A DNA stretch of 64,000 nt from positions 372,001 through 436,000 of the forward strand of contig NZ_UATM01000032.1 of NCBI RefSeq assembly GCF_900454685.1, written 5' to 3'. Every line of letters starts with the position of its first letter. Position 1 is the first letter of the stretch. The DNA is from Peptoniphilus harei. Lineage in GTDB: Bacteria; Bacillota; Clostridia; Tissierellales; Peptoniphilaceae. Positions 43,893 to 52,152 of this stretch are shown piece after piece. The notes beneath the pieces are model-generated. The model was not told where the DNA came from. It ran no database searches and saw only the letters and a list, made by a program, of their open reading frames with translations. Both the position numbers and the translations under genes were made by a program.

Positions 43893-44527
43893 AAATTTTT
43901 CAATTCTAATAATCTCTTTACAGAATTTTTATTTTCACTAACAATTGTTGACCAAGTGTCCTTAGAGTTCTCGTCATAGATGCCAATAGTTTTAAGTCCT
44001 GCTCTCTTTCCTGTCCTTAGGGCAAGGTAGGAATCATCTACTAAAAATACATCTTCTGGCCTTTCTCCCAGTTCTTCTGCAATTGATGTGTAAAATTTTT
44101 CTTCTGCCTTTAGGTGCCCCACTGAATCTGCTGTGTAGAGGCCGTCAATAAATTTATCTATCCTATATTTTTCTATAACTATGTTGGCGAAGTGGGCTGC
44201 AGTTGATGTTCCTATTACAACCTTCATCCCCTTGTCCTTAAAATATTTTAAAATTTCAAGACATCCTTCTTTAGTTTCAACCTTGTTTCTATAAAAATCT
44301 TCAACAGTCCTGCTAAAGTCTCTCATAAGTTCTTCAAAGCTTTCTTCTAATTTATAGTAGTCTTTTAAATACTTTAAGGATGCGTCCAAGTTCATAGTTG
44401 TCATCTTGTGCTGGACTGCATCTTCTATATCTATTCCCTTGGTCTTCATGAAGTTACGAGAAACACTTCTCCAATATTTCATAGAATCAACTAGGGTTCC
44501 ATCTAAATCAAAAATAATAGCCTTCAT
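43889..44527 (-). CDS. HAD-family phosphatase (phosphoglycolate/beta-phosphoglucomutase-like)
   Basis: 212 residues: motif I IIFDLDGTLVDSM, motif II VVIGTSTAA, motif III Lys in LKAEEKFY, motif IV DVFLVDDSYLALRTGKRAG, with a helical cap between. Substrate cannot be predicted. First gene of a two-gene unit with vanZ. Confidence 0.88.
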   Translation of the reverse strand: MKAIIFDLDGTLVDSMKYWRSVSRNFMKTKGIDIEDAVQHKMTTMNLDASLKYLKDYYKLEESFEELMRDFSRTVEDFYRNKVETKEGCLEILKYFKDKGMKVVIGTSTAAHFANIVIEKYRIDKFIDGLYTADSVGHLKAEEKFYTSIAEELGERPEDVFLVDDSYLALRTGKRAGLKTIGIYDENSKDTWSTIVSENKNSVKRLLELKNL

Positions 44528-44634
44528 CTTAGCTCCTTTCCCATAGTACTATTATTTTAGTTGTATTTTTATTAGATTTCAAGTAAAATGAATTAGATAG
44601 CTTTTGAGAGATTAAATTTTTTGTAAAAAAAGCT

Positions 44635-44662
44635 TTGACAAATATTTTTTACATGCTATAAT
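44635..44662 (+). promoter_or_regulatory. Promoter of tRNA-Pro
   Basis: TTGACA (44635-44640), 16-base spacer, extended -10 TGCTATAAT ending at 44662. Near-ideal consensus, as expected for a stable RNA. Confidence 0.9.
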
Positions 44663-44713
44663 AGTATTTGTTCGAAAATAAAATACAAGTTTTCACTTAT
44701 GTGAATCTGTCGT

Positions 44714-44790
44714 CGGGGTGTAGCGCAGTTTGGTAGCGCACGTGGTTTGGGACCATGGGGCCGGGGGTTCGAATCCTCTCACCCCGACCA
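44714..44790 (+). tRNA. tRNA-Pro (anticodon TGG)
   Basis: Acceptor CGGGGTG/CACCCCG, D-arm GCGC...GCGC, anticodon stem CGTGG/CCATG around TTTGGGA (anticodon TGG), T-arm GGGGG-TTCGAAT-CCTCT, discriminator A at 44787 and encoded CCA to 44790. Confidence 0.97.
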
Positions 44791-44801
44791 TTTTTTTATC
44801 T

Positions 44802-44826
44802 GAAGGTTTATGCCTTCTTTTTTTTT
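44802..44826 (+). terminator. tRNA-Pro terminator
   Basis: Stem GAAGG/CCTTC (44802-44806, 44813-44817) with a run of about ten T. Confidence 0.85.
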
Positions 44827-44865
44827 GCAATTTTCTGACTTAGATTTTTCCTAAACAATCTTAAC

Positions 44866-44894
44866 TTGTTGTGATTTATTTTTAGACTTATAAT
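44866..44894 (+). promoter_or_regulatory. Promoter of the CC-protein/MoxR/VWA operon
   Basis: TTGTTG (44866-44871), 17-base spacer, TATAAT (44889-44894). The leader to ATG 44962 is about 60 bases and ends in AAGGAGG. Confidence 0.55.
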
Positions 44895-44961
44895 TGAAAT
44901 AAGATTAATTATATGAGTTACTTTTTTAAGTATAATCTACAGGACTTTTTAAGGAGGTCTT

Positions 44962-45282
44962 ATGAATTTTATATTAAGTGATAAGGCTCTGTCCTTTTTA
45001 AAAAAGAAAAATATAAGTAAAATTTTTGTAAATCCTGATGTGGACGTCAAGGCATCTTGCTGCTCTGTGGGCACTTTTGACTTTGACATTTCAATAAAGG
45101 ATAATGGAGACACAAAAAGGTATAAAAAAGTAGAAGTCTCTAATATATCTATTTTTTATAACCCAACTATTGATCTCTTTTTTAAGGGTCATGAGGACAT
45201 AGACATTATTATTTCTGCCATAGGTCTTGGGAATTTTAAAAAATTGTATGTAGAGAATGAAATTAATTCAATTGAAAAGTGA
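44962..45282 (+). CDS. Small HesB/IscA-like protein with a Cys-Cys motif (CC/Se-motif type)
   Basis: 106 residues. After an N-terminal helix comes a beta-rich core with VDVKASCCSVGTFDFDIS (Cys-Cys at about 33-34) and YNPTIDLFFKG, the layout of IscA/HesB-like folds. It resembles the family known as CC/Se motif (seleno)proteins, where one Cys is sometimes selenocysteine; here both are Cys and no internal TGA is present. Function unknown. Starts at an ATG with AAGGAGG; the AAA ATPase gene begins four bases after its stop. Confidence 0.7.
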   Translation: MNFILSDKALSFLKKKNISKIFVNPDVDVKASCCSVGTFDFDISIKDNGDTKRYKKVEVSNISIFYNPTIDLFFKGHEDIDIIISAIGLGNFKKLYVENEINSIEK

Positions 45283-45286
45283 TAAT

Positions 45287-46165
45287 ATGAATAATAAAAA
45301 AATTCAAGACTTTATAAGGTCTTACGACTTAGATGAAAAATATAAGGAAAGGATACCTAAGCCACACTTTCTATATTCTGGTGACGAAATTTTAGATATG
45401 GCAACATCTGCAATCTTGGCGGGAAAAAACATCCTCCTTGTTGGAGATAAGTCTACAGGTAAAAACGTCTTGGCAGAAAATCTGGCCTACATCTTTAAAA
45501 GGCCTCTTTGGAACCTATCCTTTCACATAAATATAGACTCTTCTGTCTTAATTGGTGACGACACCTTAAGAGATGGAAATGTCCTATTTCGAAAGGGCCC
45601 TATTGCAAGAGCTGCAGAGGTTGGTGGTTTTGTTGTACTTGATGAAATAAACATGGCCAAGAACGAAGCCATGGCTGTCCTTCACTCTATCTTGGACTAC
45701 AGGAGGGTAATTGACATACCAGGCTATGACATAATTAGGCTTCACCCTGCCACAAGATTTATTGCCACAATGAACTATGGTTACGAAGGCACAAGAGAAT
45801 TAAACGAGGCTCTCTTGTCTCGTTTTGTAATTATTAGGATGCCCCTTATCTCTCGCGAAAGACTTGAGGATCTTATTAAAAAAGAATATCCGTCAATGAT
45901 GAAAGATTGTGTAAGGGATATTTCCAATTTTTTCTACGACTTAAAGTTAAAAGCTGAAGCAGGAGAAATTTCTACAACAGCACCAGACCTCAGGGGGATT
46001 TTTGATGCAATTGATCTTGTAAGAGAAGACCTTTCCCTTACTTCTGCCCTTGATTTAACTATTGCCAATAAACTTTTTGATCCCTTTGAAGAAGAAATTT
46101 TAAGAGACCTAATAAGGACAAGGTTTAAAGAAGACTTATATTTTGAAAATATTTTTCAAGAGTGA
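45287..46165 (+). CDS. MoxR-type AAA+ ATPase (NorQ/CbbQ-like)
   Basis: 292 residues from ATG 45287. Walker A GDKSTGKNVLAENLA (near 58), pore-like region SSVLIGDDTL, Walker B FVVLDEINMAKNEAM, sensor 1 FIATMNYGYEGTRELN and arginine finger NEALLSRFVI. MoxR ATPases act as chaperones with a VWA partner, assembling metal centres (NorQ-NorD, CbbQ-CbbO) or activating surface proteins. The VWA gene follows nine bases later. Function unknown in this setting. Confidence 0.87.
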   Translation: MNNKKIQDFIRSYDLDEKYKERIPKPHFLYSGDEILDMATSAILAGKNILLVGDKSTGKNVLAENLAYIFKRPLWNLSFHINIDSSVLIGDDTLRDGNVLFRKGPIARAAEVGGFVVLDEINMAKNEAMAVLHSILDYRRVIDIPGYDIIRLHPATRFIATMNYGYEGTRELNEALLSRFVIIRMPLISRERLEDLIKKEYPSMMKDCVRDISNFFYDLKLKAEAGEISTTAPDLRGIFDAIDLVREDLSLTSALDLTIANKLFDPFEEEILRDLIRTRFKEDLYFENIFQE

Positions 46166-46174
46166 CTGCTTATT

Positions 46175-47866
46175 ATGGAAGATAAATTTTTAATAAAAGA
46201 AAAAAATCGAATAAAAAATATAATTTGGGACGGGTCCATGGACTATGACAGTGAACCCTTTATCACAGGCCAAGATATTTCTGGCAATCCCGACTTTTAT
46301 GTAAATTTAATAATTGGCCTTTCTGCAAAATATTTTGGGTCTAAGAGTCTCGAGGACTTATTTTCTAACTGGGAGTACAATCTCAATAGGGATAAATTTG
46401 ACTTATTCGCAGTCTATCTATTAGAAGATTTTGTCTATAAAAAAGAATTATCCTCTCGAAGAGTCTTGACTTCCCTAAGGGAAACTTACGCAAAGAAATT
46501 TTCAGAAGATAAATATGACTTGCAGCGAAAGAACCTGGCACTAAAGGAAAATTTATTCTTTGATCTCCAGATGAAAAAAATAAATACGATTTTGGGGAAA
46601 GACTATAAACTAAGTCCTAAAAGAGAAAAAATTTATAATAACTTAAGACTTTGTTGCGACACAAATGAAAATAATGTAGAAGAAAGAGTCCTTAAAATCT
46701 TTAGAGAAAATTTAAATTACAAAGAAAATGAACTTTTAAAATTTTCTCCCCTAAAAAATTTTACCTTCTTTGACTCCATGGGCTTTGTAAAACTTGAAAG
46801 ATCTAACAAACCAACAATTTTTGGCGACTTCAAAAACAATAAAAGCTCTGGGCTTTCTGGACTTCTATATTCCCTTGCTGCAAAAAGACGAAGAGAGAGG
46901 GAAAACTTTATTGAAAAAAATTTTGGCAAATCAATTTATTCAGAAGACCAAATGAAAATAATCGAAGAAAAATATTTATTTGGAGCCCACAAAAAATCAA
47001 AACTCCATTTCACAAGAGGACTTGATAATAAAGACTTAAGTAAAGAAAAACTTGAGGAGTCAACAATAGAAAGGCACCTCTTAAAATTTAAGAAGGATAA
47101 AAAGTTTTACGACAAGGAGATTAAAAGCCTGTCCAAAAAAATTAGGGTGGCCCTCTCCCTCCAATATGGCGAAGAAGAAGTGGTGACCAAGAGGGGAAGG
47201 CTAGTTTCACGCCTGGCCTATAAGTCCATGATTACTGAAAGGGCAAATATTTTTTCCAAGAAAAATTTAAAGCCTCGCTCCATTATGAAAGTGGACCTAG
47301 TCTTAGACGCTTCTGCTTCTCTTTTAGAAGTTGAATCAGACATAGCAATTGAGGCCTACATAGTCTCCAAGTCCCTCGAAAACAACGACATCTTAAACAG
47401 AGTTATTTCCTACCAAAGTGTGGGCGACTATACAGTTATAAGCATCTTAAAAGATTATGGAGATAAGTCCGACCCCCAAAAAATCTTTCGATACAAGGCC
47501 ATGGGTTGGAACCGAGACGGACTTTTTTATCGAGCCTATAAAAATTTAATCGAAAATATAAATGACAACCGTCTCACAATTGCTCTAACAGATGCTGAGC
47601 CTCGTGACATGAGACCCCTAAGTTCAAAAAATTTCTTTGGATCAAAAAAATATTCTGAAGAAGCCTCCCTTGAAAATACAAAATTGGAATTGGATAAGCT
47701 TAAAAAAATGGGTATTCACACTTCTGCCATTTTAAATAGTGACAAAGTTGACAACGCAAAGTTTTTATTTGGAAGTTCTTATATAAAAATAAAATCTGTA
47801 AGAGAAATTGCCAATGTGGCAGGTCGCTTTATCCAAAGAGAAATCGCCTATATTGAAAAGAAATAA
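46175..47866 (+). CDS. VWA-domain protein, partner of the MoxR ATPase (NorD/CobT-like)
   Basis: 563 residues. The N-terminal 350 are charged, helical and not recognised (many Lys/Arg/Glu; SRRVLTSLRETYAKKF). The C-terminal VWA domain begins near 373 with the MIDAS motif VDLVLDASASLLEVESD (DxSxS form), a threonine position later, and the Asp in IALTDAEPRDMRP. The pairing with a MoxR ATPase and the MIDAS suggest a metal-dependent adaptor that is remodelled by the ATPase. Last host gene before the Tn916-type element, whose end lies within 120 bases of its stop. Confidence 0.85.
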   Translation: MEDKFLIKEKNRIKNIIWDGSMDYDSEPFITGQDISGNPDFYVNLIIGLSAKYFGSKSLEDLFSNWEYNLNRDKFDLFAVYLLEDFVYKKELSSRRVLTSLRETYAKKFSEDKYDLQRKNLALKENLFFDLQMKKINTILGKDYKLSPKREKIYNNLRLCCDTNENNVEERVLKIFRENLNYKENELLKFSPLKNFTFFDSMGFVKLERSNKPTIFGDFKNNKSSGLSGLLYSLAAKRRRERENFIEKNFGKSIYSEDQMKIIEEKYLFGAHKKSKLHFTRGLDNKDLSKEKLEESTIERHLLKFKKDKKFYDKEIKSLSKKIRVALSLQYGEEEVVTKRGRLVSRLAYKSMITERANIFSKKNLKPRSIMKVDLVLDASASLLEVESDIAIEAYIVSKSLENNDILNRVISYQSVGDYTVISILKDYGDKSDPQKIFRYKAMGWNRDGLFYRAYKNLIENINDNRLTIALTDAEPRDMRPLSSKNFFGSKKYSEEASLENTKLELDKLKKMGIHTSAILNSDKVDNAKFLFGSSYIKIKSVREIANVAGRFIQREIAYIEKK

Positions 47867-47971
47867 GACTGCAGTTTTTTCTTACAATTTTTATTACTAA
47901 AAACAGTATAAAAATCTAATTATCCGCATAAACACTGGACTTATCACACTTTATCAAGGTCAAAACCACTC

Positions 47972-47993
47972 AATTTACTACTAATTTACTACT
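47972..47993 (+). repeat. Integrase arm-type (DR2) sites at the left end
   Basis: Two head-to-tail copies of AATTTACTACT (47972-47982, 47983-47993). The reverse complement AGTAGTAAATT is the core of the DR2 sequence bound by the Tn916 integrase N-terminal domain. The presence here places the left transposon end just to the left. Confidence 0.75.
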
Positions 47994-48076
47994 TATGAAT
48001 GAGCTTTGATACGACGATTTATCCTTGAAAAGTGAAGATACAAAGATACTTCCAATAAAATTGAATATTTAATAGG

Positions 48077-48110
48077 TAGACACTTCAAAAAATGAGGTGT
48101 CTATTTTTTT
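48077..48110 (+). terminator. Terminator-like hairpin at the left end of the transposon
   Basis: Stem TAGACAC/GTGTCTA (48077-48083, 48097-48103) with inner TTCA/TGA and a seven-T run. It would stop read-through from the host VWA operon before the transfer genes. Confidence 0.7.
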
Positions 48111-48137
48111 ACCCAATATTTGAAAGGAAGTGAACTT

Positions 48138-48218
48138 ATGAAAACAGAAAATCAAGAATCAAAAGGTCGCTCCCCTCCCTTTAAGACCATCAAACAAACA
48201 AGATTTATCAAACAATAA
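48138..48218 (+). CDS. Orf24-type small protein of Tn916
   Basis: 26-codon frame with a Pro/Lys-rich product (GRSPPFKTIKQTRF) behind AAAGGAAG. It holds the place of orf24, ahead of orf23. Function unknown, and whether it is translated is open. Confidence 0.5.
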   Translation: MKTENQESKGRSPPFKTIKQTRFIKQ

Positions 48219-48239
48219 AAAGAAAGGATAGGTAAAAAT

Positions 48240-48554
48240 ATGGAACTTAAATTTGTGATTCCCAACATGGAAAAAACATTTGGCAATTTAGAATTTGCTG
48301 GCGAGGATAAAGTAGAACAGCGAAGAATCAACGGACAATTAACTGTCTTATCTCGAAGCTACAACCTCTATTCTGACGTTCAAAGAGCAGATGATATTGT
48401 GGTGGTGCTTCCTGCTGAAGCTGGAGAAAAACATTTCGGCTTTGAGGAACGTGTAATGTTAGTCAATCCACGTATTACCGCAGAGGGCTATAAAATTGGT
48501 ACTCGTGGATTCACAAATTACCTTTTACATGCGGACGACATGATAAAAGAATAA
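48240..48554 (+). CDS. Tn916 Orf23 (YdcP-like conjugation protein)
   Basis: 104 residues, DUF961/YdcP type. Blocks: FVIPNMEKTFGNLEF at the N terminus and LPAEAGEKHFGFEERVMLVNP. It precedes the related Orf22. Such proteins are encoded with the coupling protein in ICEs of the Tn916/ICEBs1 group and are needed for efficient transfer; the molecular role is unclear. Confidence 0.92.
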   Translation: MELKFVIPNMEKTFGNLEFAGEDKVEQRRINGQLTVLSRSYNLYSDVQRADDIVVVLPAEAGEKHFGFEERVMLVNPRITAEGYKIGTRGFTNYLLHADDMIKE

Positions 48555-48569
48555 AGAAAGAGAGGAAAA

Positions 48570-48953
48570 ATGATGAGATTACCTAATGGCATTGTATTAG
48601 ATAAAGACGCTACATTTGGAGAATTAAAGTTTTCAGCACTCCGTCGTGAAGTACGAATCCAAAATGACGACGGTACGGTTTCAGATGAAATCAAAGAACG
48701 TACCTATGATTTAAAATCCAAAGGGCAAGGACGTATGATTCAAGTGAGTATTCCTGCCAGTGTTCCTTTGAAAGAGTTTGACTATAACGCAAAAGTGGAA
48801 ATCATCAATCCAGTTGCAGATACCGTCGCTACCGCTACCTTCCGAGGGGCAGATGTTGACTGGTATATCAAGGCAGACGATATTGTATTGACGAAAGATT
48901 CCAGTACCTTTAAAAATCAGCCACAACCTAAAAAAAGAGCCAGCCACGGATAA
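48570..48953 (+). CDS. Tn916 Orf22 (YdcP-like conjugation protein)
   Basis: 127 residues, DUF961 type, paralogous with Orf23 (LPNGIVLDKDATFGELKF; VSIPASVPLKEFDYNAKVEI). Begins ATGATG; the second ATG is an alternative start. Sixteen bases after orf23. Confidence 0.92.
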   Translation: MMRLPNGIVLDKDATFGELKFSALRREVRIQNDDGTVSDEIKERTYDLKSKGQGRMIQVSIPASVPLKEFDYNAKVEIINPVADTVATATFRGADVDWYIKADDIVLTKDSSTFKNQPQPKKRASHG

Positions 48954-48996
48954 ATAGTCATGCTACTTCCACTAGAGAGAAAGGAGGAAATCCCGC

Positions 48997-50391
48997 ATGA
49001 AACAGTTTGGCATTCGTGGTAAAAGGATTCGCCCAAGTGACAAGGATTTAGTCTTTCATTTTACAGTAGCGTCCTTACTGCCAATTTTCCTGCTGGTTAT
49101 CGGACTGTTTCATGTGAAGACAATCCAGCAGATTAACTGGCAGGACTTTAACCTATCACAAGTAGACAAGATTCACATTCCCTATTTAGTTATTAGTGTT
49201 AGTGTCGCAATTCTTGTCTGCTTGCTGGTGGCATTTCTATTCAAAAGATATAGATATGATACAGTAAAACAACTGTACCACCGTCAAAAGCTGGCTAAGA
49301 TGGTACTTGAAAACAAGTGGTATGAATCGGAACAGGTCAAAACAGATGGCTTCTTCAAAGATTCGTCCAGTCGTACTAAGGAAAAGATAACCTACTTTCC
49401 CAAAATATTTTATCGCCTTAAAGATGGTTTAATACAGATGCGAGTGGAAATCACGCTAGGAAAATATCAAGACCAGCTCCTACACTTGGAAAAGAAATTA
49501 GAAAGCGGATTGTACTGTGAGCTGACGGATAAAGAGTTAAAAGATTCTTATGTGGAATATACCCTGCTCTATGACACCATCGCCAGTCGTATTTCTATTG
49601 ATGAAGTCCAAGCCAAAGATGGCAAACTACGCTTGATGGAAAACGTATGGTGGGAATATGACAAGCTCCCTCACATGCTCATAGCTGGTGGTACAGGTGG
49701 CGGTAAAACTTACTTTATACTGACACTGATTGAAGCCTTGCTTTATACAGATTCTAAGCTCTATATTCTTGACCCAAAGAACGCCGACCTTGCCGACTTA
49801 GGCTCTGTGATGGGGAATGTCTACTACAGAAAAGAAGATATGCTCTCCTGCATTGACCGTTTCTATGATGAAATGATGGCACGAAGTGAAGCTATGAAAG
49901 AGATGGAAAACTATAAGACTGGCGAGAACTATGCCTACTTAGGACTTCCTGCAAACTTTCTTATCTTTGATGAATACGTGGCTTTCATGGAAATGCTGGG
50001 AAATAAAGAAAATACCGCAGTCTTAAACAAGCTCAAACAGATTGTCATGTTAGGTCGTCAAGCTGGCTTCTTTTTAATACTGGCTTGTCAACGTCCAGAC
50101 GCAAAATATTTAGGCGACGGAATCCGTGACCAGTTTAATTTCAGAGTGGCACTTGGAAGAATGTCTGAAATGGGCTATGGCATGATGTTTGGCAGTGATG
50201 TACAAAAAGATTTCTTCTTAAAACAAATCAAAGGTCGTGGCTATGTTGATGTGGGAACAAGTGTCATATCAGAATTTTACACTCCCTTAGTACCAAAAGG
50301 TCATGACTTTTTGGAGGAAATAAAAAAACTAACCAACAGCAGACAGTCCACGCAGGCGACGTGCGAAGCGAAAGTCGCAGGTGTGGACTGA
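48997..50391 (+). CDS. Tn916 Orf21, FtsK/SpoIIIE-type coupling ATPase (TcpA-like)
   Basis: 464 residues: two N-terminal membrane helices (about 24-42 and 66-88), then an FtsK-type motor with Walker A IAGGTGGGKTYFILTL (near 232) and Walker B NFLIFDEYVAFME. It carries the relaxase-bound DNA strand to the mating channel. The last codons overlap the outer arms of the oriT stem-loops. AAAGGAGG precedes the start. Confidence 0.95.
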   Translation: MKQFGIRGKRIRPSDKDLVFHFTVASLLPIFLLVIGLFHVKTIQQINWQDFNLSQVDKIHIPYLVISVSVAILVCLLVAFLFKRYRYDTVKQLYHRQKLAKMVLENKWYESEQVKTDGFFKDSSSRTKEKITYFPKIFYRLKDGLIQMRVEITLGKYQDQLLHLEKKLESGLYCELTDKELKDSYVEYTLLYDTIASRISIDEVQAKDGKLRLMENVWWEYDKLPHMLIAGGTGGGKTYFILTLIEALLYTDSKLYILDPKNADLADLGSVMGNVYYRKEDMLSCIDRFYDEMMARSEAMKEMENYKTGENYAYLGLPANFLIFDEYVAFMEMLGNKENTAVLNKLKQIVMLGRQAGFFLILACQRPDAKYLGDGIRDQFNFRVALGRMSEMGYGMMFGSDVQKDFFLKQIKGRGYVDVGTSVISEFYTPLVPKGHDFLEEIKKLTNSRQSTQATCEAKVAGVD

Positions 50392-50454
50392 TCTTGCTGG
50401 CTGGTGTGGCGATAGCCACGCCAGCACCTAACCCCCCGTATCTAACAGGGGGGT
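50345..50454 (+). other. oriT: Origin of transfer (oriT) with nested inverted repeats
   Basis: Between orf21 and orf20, where Tn916 oriT lies. Three hairpins in series: AGTCCAC...GTGGACT (about 50345-50390, partly in orf21), GCTGG-TGTGGC/GCCACG-CCAGC (50400-50425) and ACCCCCC/GGGGGGT (50431-50437, 50448-50454) with loop GTATCTAACA. The last one, with CTAACA next to the G-run, is the relaxase-nick type also seen in ICEBs1. Nicked by Orf20. Confidence 0.85.
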
Positions 50455-50581
50455 ACAAATCGACAGGAAACAGTCAAAAAAATAGCAGAAAATTCTTTGG
50501 TTACAAGGAGTTTAGAAAATTTCGTGGTATGTCAAATGAGCTTCAATAGTTGACATACCTTTTTTAATTGGAGGGATTTAA

Positions 50582-51772
50582 CTGAATGAACAAACTTTGA
50601 TACAGCATTTAAAGGAAAAACGGTTGGCTTATGGGCTATCTCAAAACCGACTGGCTATTGCTACAGGCATTACAAGGCAATATCTTAGCGACATTGAAAC
50701 TGGCAAGGTTAAGCCATCAGACGAGTTGCAACAATCCCTTTGGGAAACTCTGGAACGCTTCAATCCCGATGCCCCACTTGAAATGCTCTTTGACTATGTA
50801 AGGATTCGCTTTCCCACAATGGACGTACAGCATGTGGTTGAAGAAATATTGCAATTGAAACTTTCCTATTTTCTTCATGAAGACTATGGCTTTTATTCTT
50901 ATTCAGAACATTATGCCTTAGGCGATATATTCGTTCTCTGCTCTCATGAGATAGACAAAGGTGTTCTGGTGGAATTAAAAGGTCGTGGGTGCAGACAATT
51001 TGAAAGCTATCTTCTAGCACAACAAAGAAGCTGGTATGAGTTCTTTATGGACGCTTTGGTGGCTGGTGGCGTGATGAAACGCCTTGACCTTGCCATCAAC
51101 GATAAAACAGGGATTTTGAATATTCCCACACTGACGGAAAAATGCCTACAGGAAGAGTGTATTTCGGTGTTCCGCAGTTTCAAGAGCTATCGCAGTGGCG
51201 AACTGGTACGCAAAGATGAAAAGGAATGTATGGGAAACACGCTTTATATCGGTTCATTACAAAGCGAAGTCTATTTCTGTATCTATGAAAAGGACTATGA
51301 GCAGTACAAGAAAAATGATATTCCCATTGAAGACGCAGAGGTTAAAAACCGTTTTGAAATCCGACTAAAAAATGAGCGTGCCTATTATGCAGTACGTGAT
51401 TTACTTGTCTATGATAATCCAGAGCATACAGCTTTTAAGATTATCAATCGGTATATCCGCTTTGTGGATAAGGACGATTCAAAAGCACGTTCCGATTGGA
51501 AACTCAATGAAGAATGGGCATGGTTTATTGGAAACAATCGTGAACGATTAAAGCTAACCACAAAACCAGAGCCTTACTCTTTCCAAAGGACACTAAACTG
51601 GCTATCTCATCAAGTCGCCCCGACCTTAAAGGTTGCTATTACACTTGATGAAATTAACCAGACGCAGGTTGTGAAAGACATTCTCGACCATGCGAAACTG
51701 ACAGACCGACACAAGCAGATTTTAAAGCAACAGTCGGTAAAAGAACAGGACGTGATAACGACAAAAAAATAA
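50582..51772 (+). CDS. Tn916 Orf20, rolling-circle-type relaxase (MobT)
   Basis: Nicks oriT to start transfer and element replication. About 396 residues: an N-terminal HTH (LAIATGITRQYLSDIETG) and a Rep_trans relaxase domain with KRLDLAINDK and IGSLQSEVYFCIYEKDYEQ. No ATG fits: GGAGGG lies seven bases before CTG 50582, and TTG 50597 is the next candidate; the ATG at 50586 is out of frame and stops at once. The C terminus is complete. Immediately downstream of oriT. Confidence 0.92.
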   Translation: MNEQTLIQHLKEKRLAYGLSQNRLAIATGITRQYLSDIETGKVKPSDELQQSLWETLERFNPDAPLEMLFDYVRIRFPTMDVQHVVEEILQLKLSYFLHEDYGFYSYSEHYALGDIFVLCSHEIDKGVLVELKGRGCRQFESYLLAQQRSWYEFFMDALVAGGVMKRLDLAINDKTGILNIPTLTEKCLQEECISVFRSFKSYRSGELVRKDEKECMGNTLYIGSLQSEVYFCIYEKDYEQYKKNDIPIEDAEVKNRFEIRLKNERAYYAVRDLLVYDNPEHTAFKIINRYIRFVDKDDSKARSDWKLNEEWAWFIGNNRERLKLTTKPEPYSFQRTLNWLSHQVAPTLKVAITLDEINQTQVVKDILDHAKLTDRHKQILKQQSVKEQDVITTKK

Positions 51773-51814
51773 CTTAAATACAAATTCACTGCATACAGAA
51801 AGGAGAACATTTTT

Positions 51815-52036
51815 ATGAATTTTGGACAAAACCTTTATAACTGGTTTCTATCAAATGCTCAATCACTGGTACTTTTAGCAATCGTTGTAATTGGCTTGTA
51901 TCTTGGCTTCAAGCGTGAGTTTAGTAAACTGATTGGCTTTCTCATCATTGCGATTATTGCGGTGGGCTTGGTGTTCAACGCTGCTGGAGTAAAAGACATT
52001 TTATTAGAGCTATTTAATCGCATTATCGGTGCTTAA
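51815..52036 (+). CDS. Tn916 Orf19, small membrane protein
   Basis: 73 residues with two hydrophobic segments (about 15-35 and 42-60), likely a component of the mating channel, as in the TcpD-like small proteins of related elements. AAAGGAG upstream. Function not proven. Confidence 0.85.
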   Translation: MNFGQNLYNWFLSNAQSLVLLAIVVIGLYLGFKREFSKLIGFLIIAIIAVGLVFNAAGVKDILLELFNRIIGA

Positions 52037-52152
52037 ATTAAACCGTTATTTTGTGGAATATAAGTGGTTTTCTTATGTTCCGCAAAAGAATGGTACACCA
52101 AACGAAGTGCGGTAGGGATTTTTGAATCTCTACAAAGAAAGGACGTGAACAC

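Noticed and set aside
45060..45066. Selenocysteine at the CC motif
   Set aside because: Both codons are TGC; there is no in-frame TGA in the gene.
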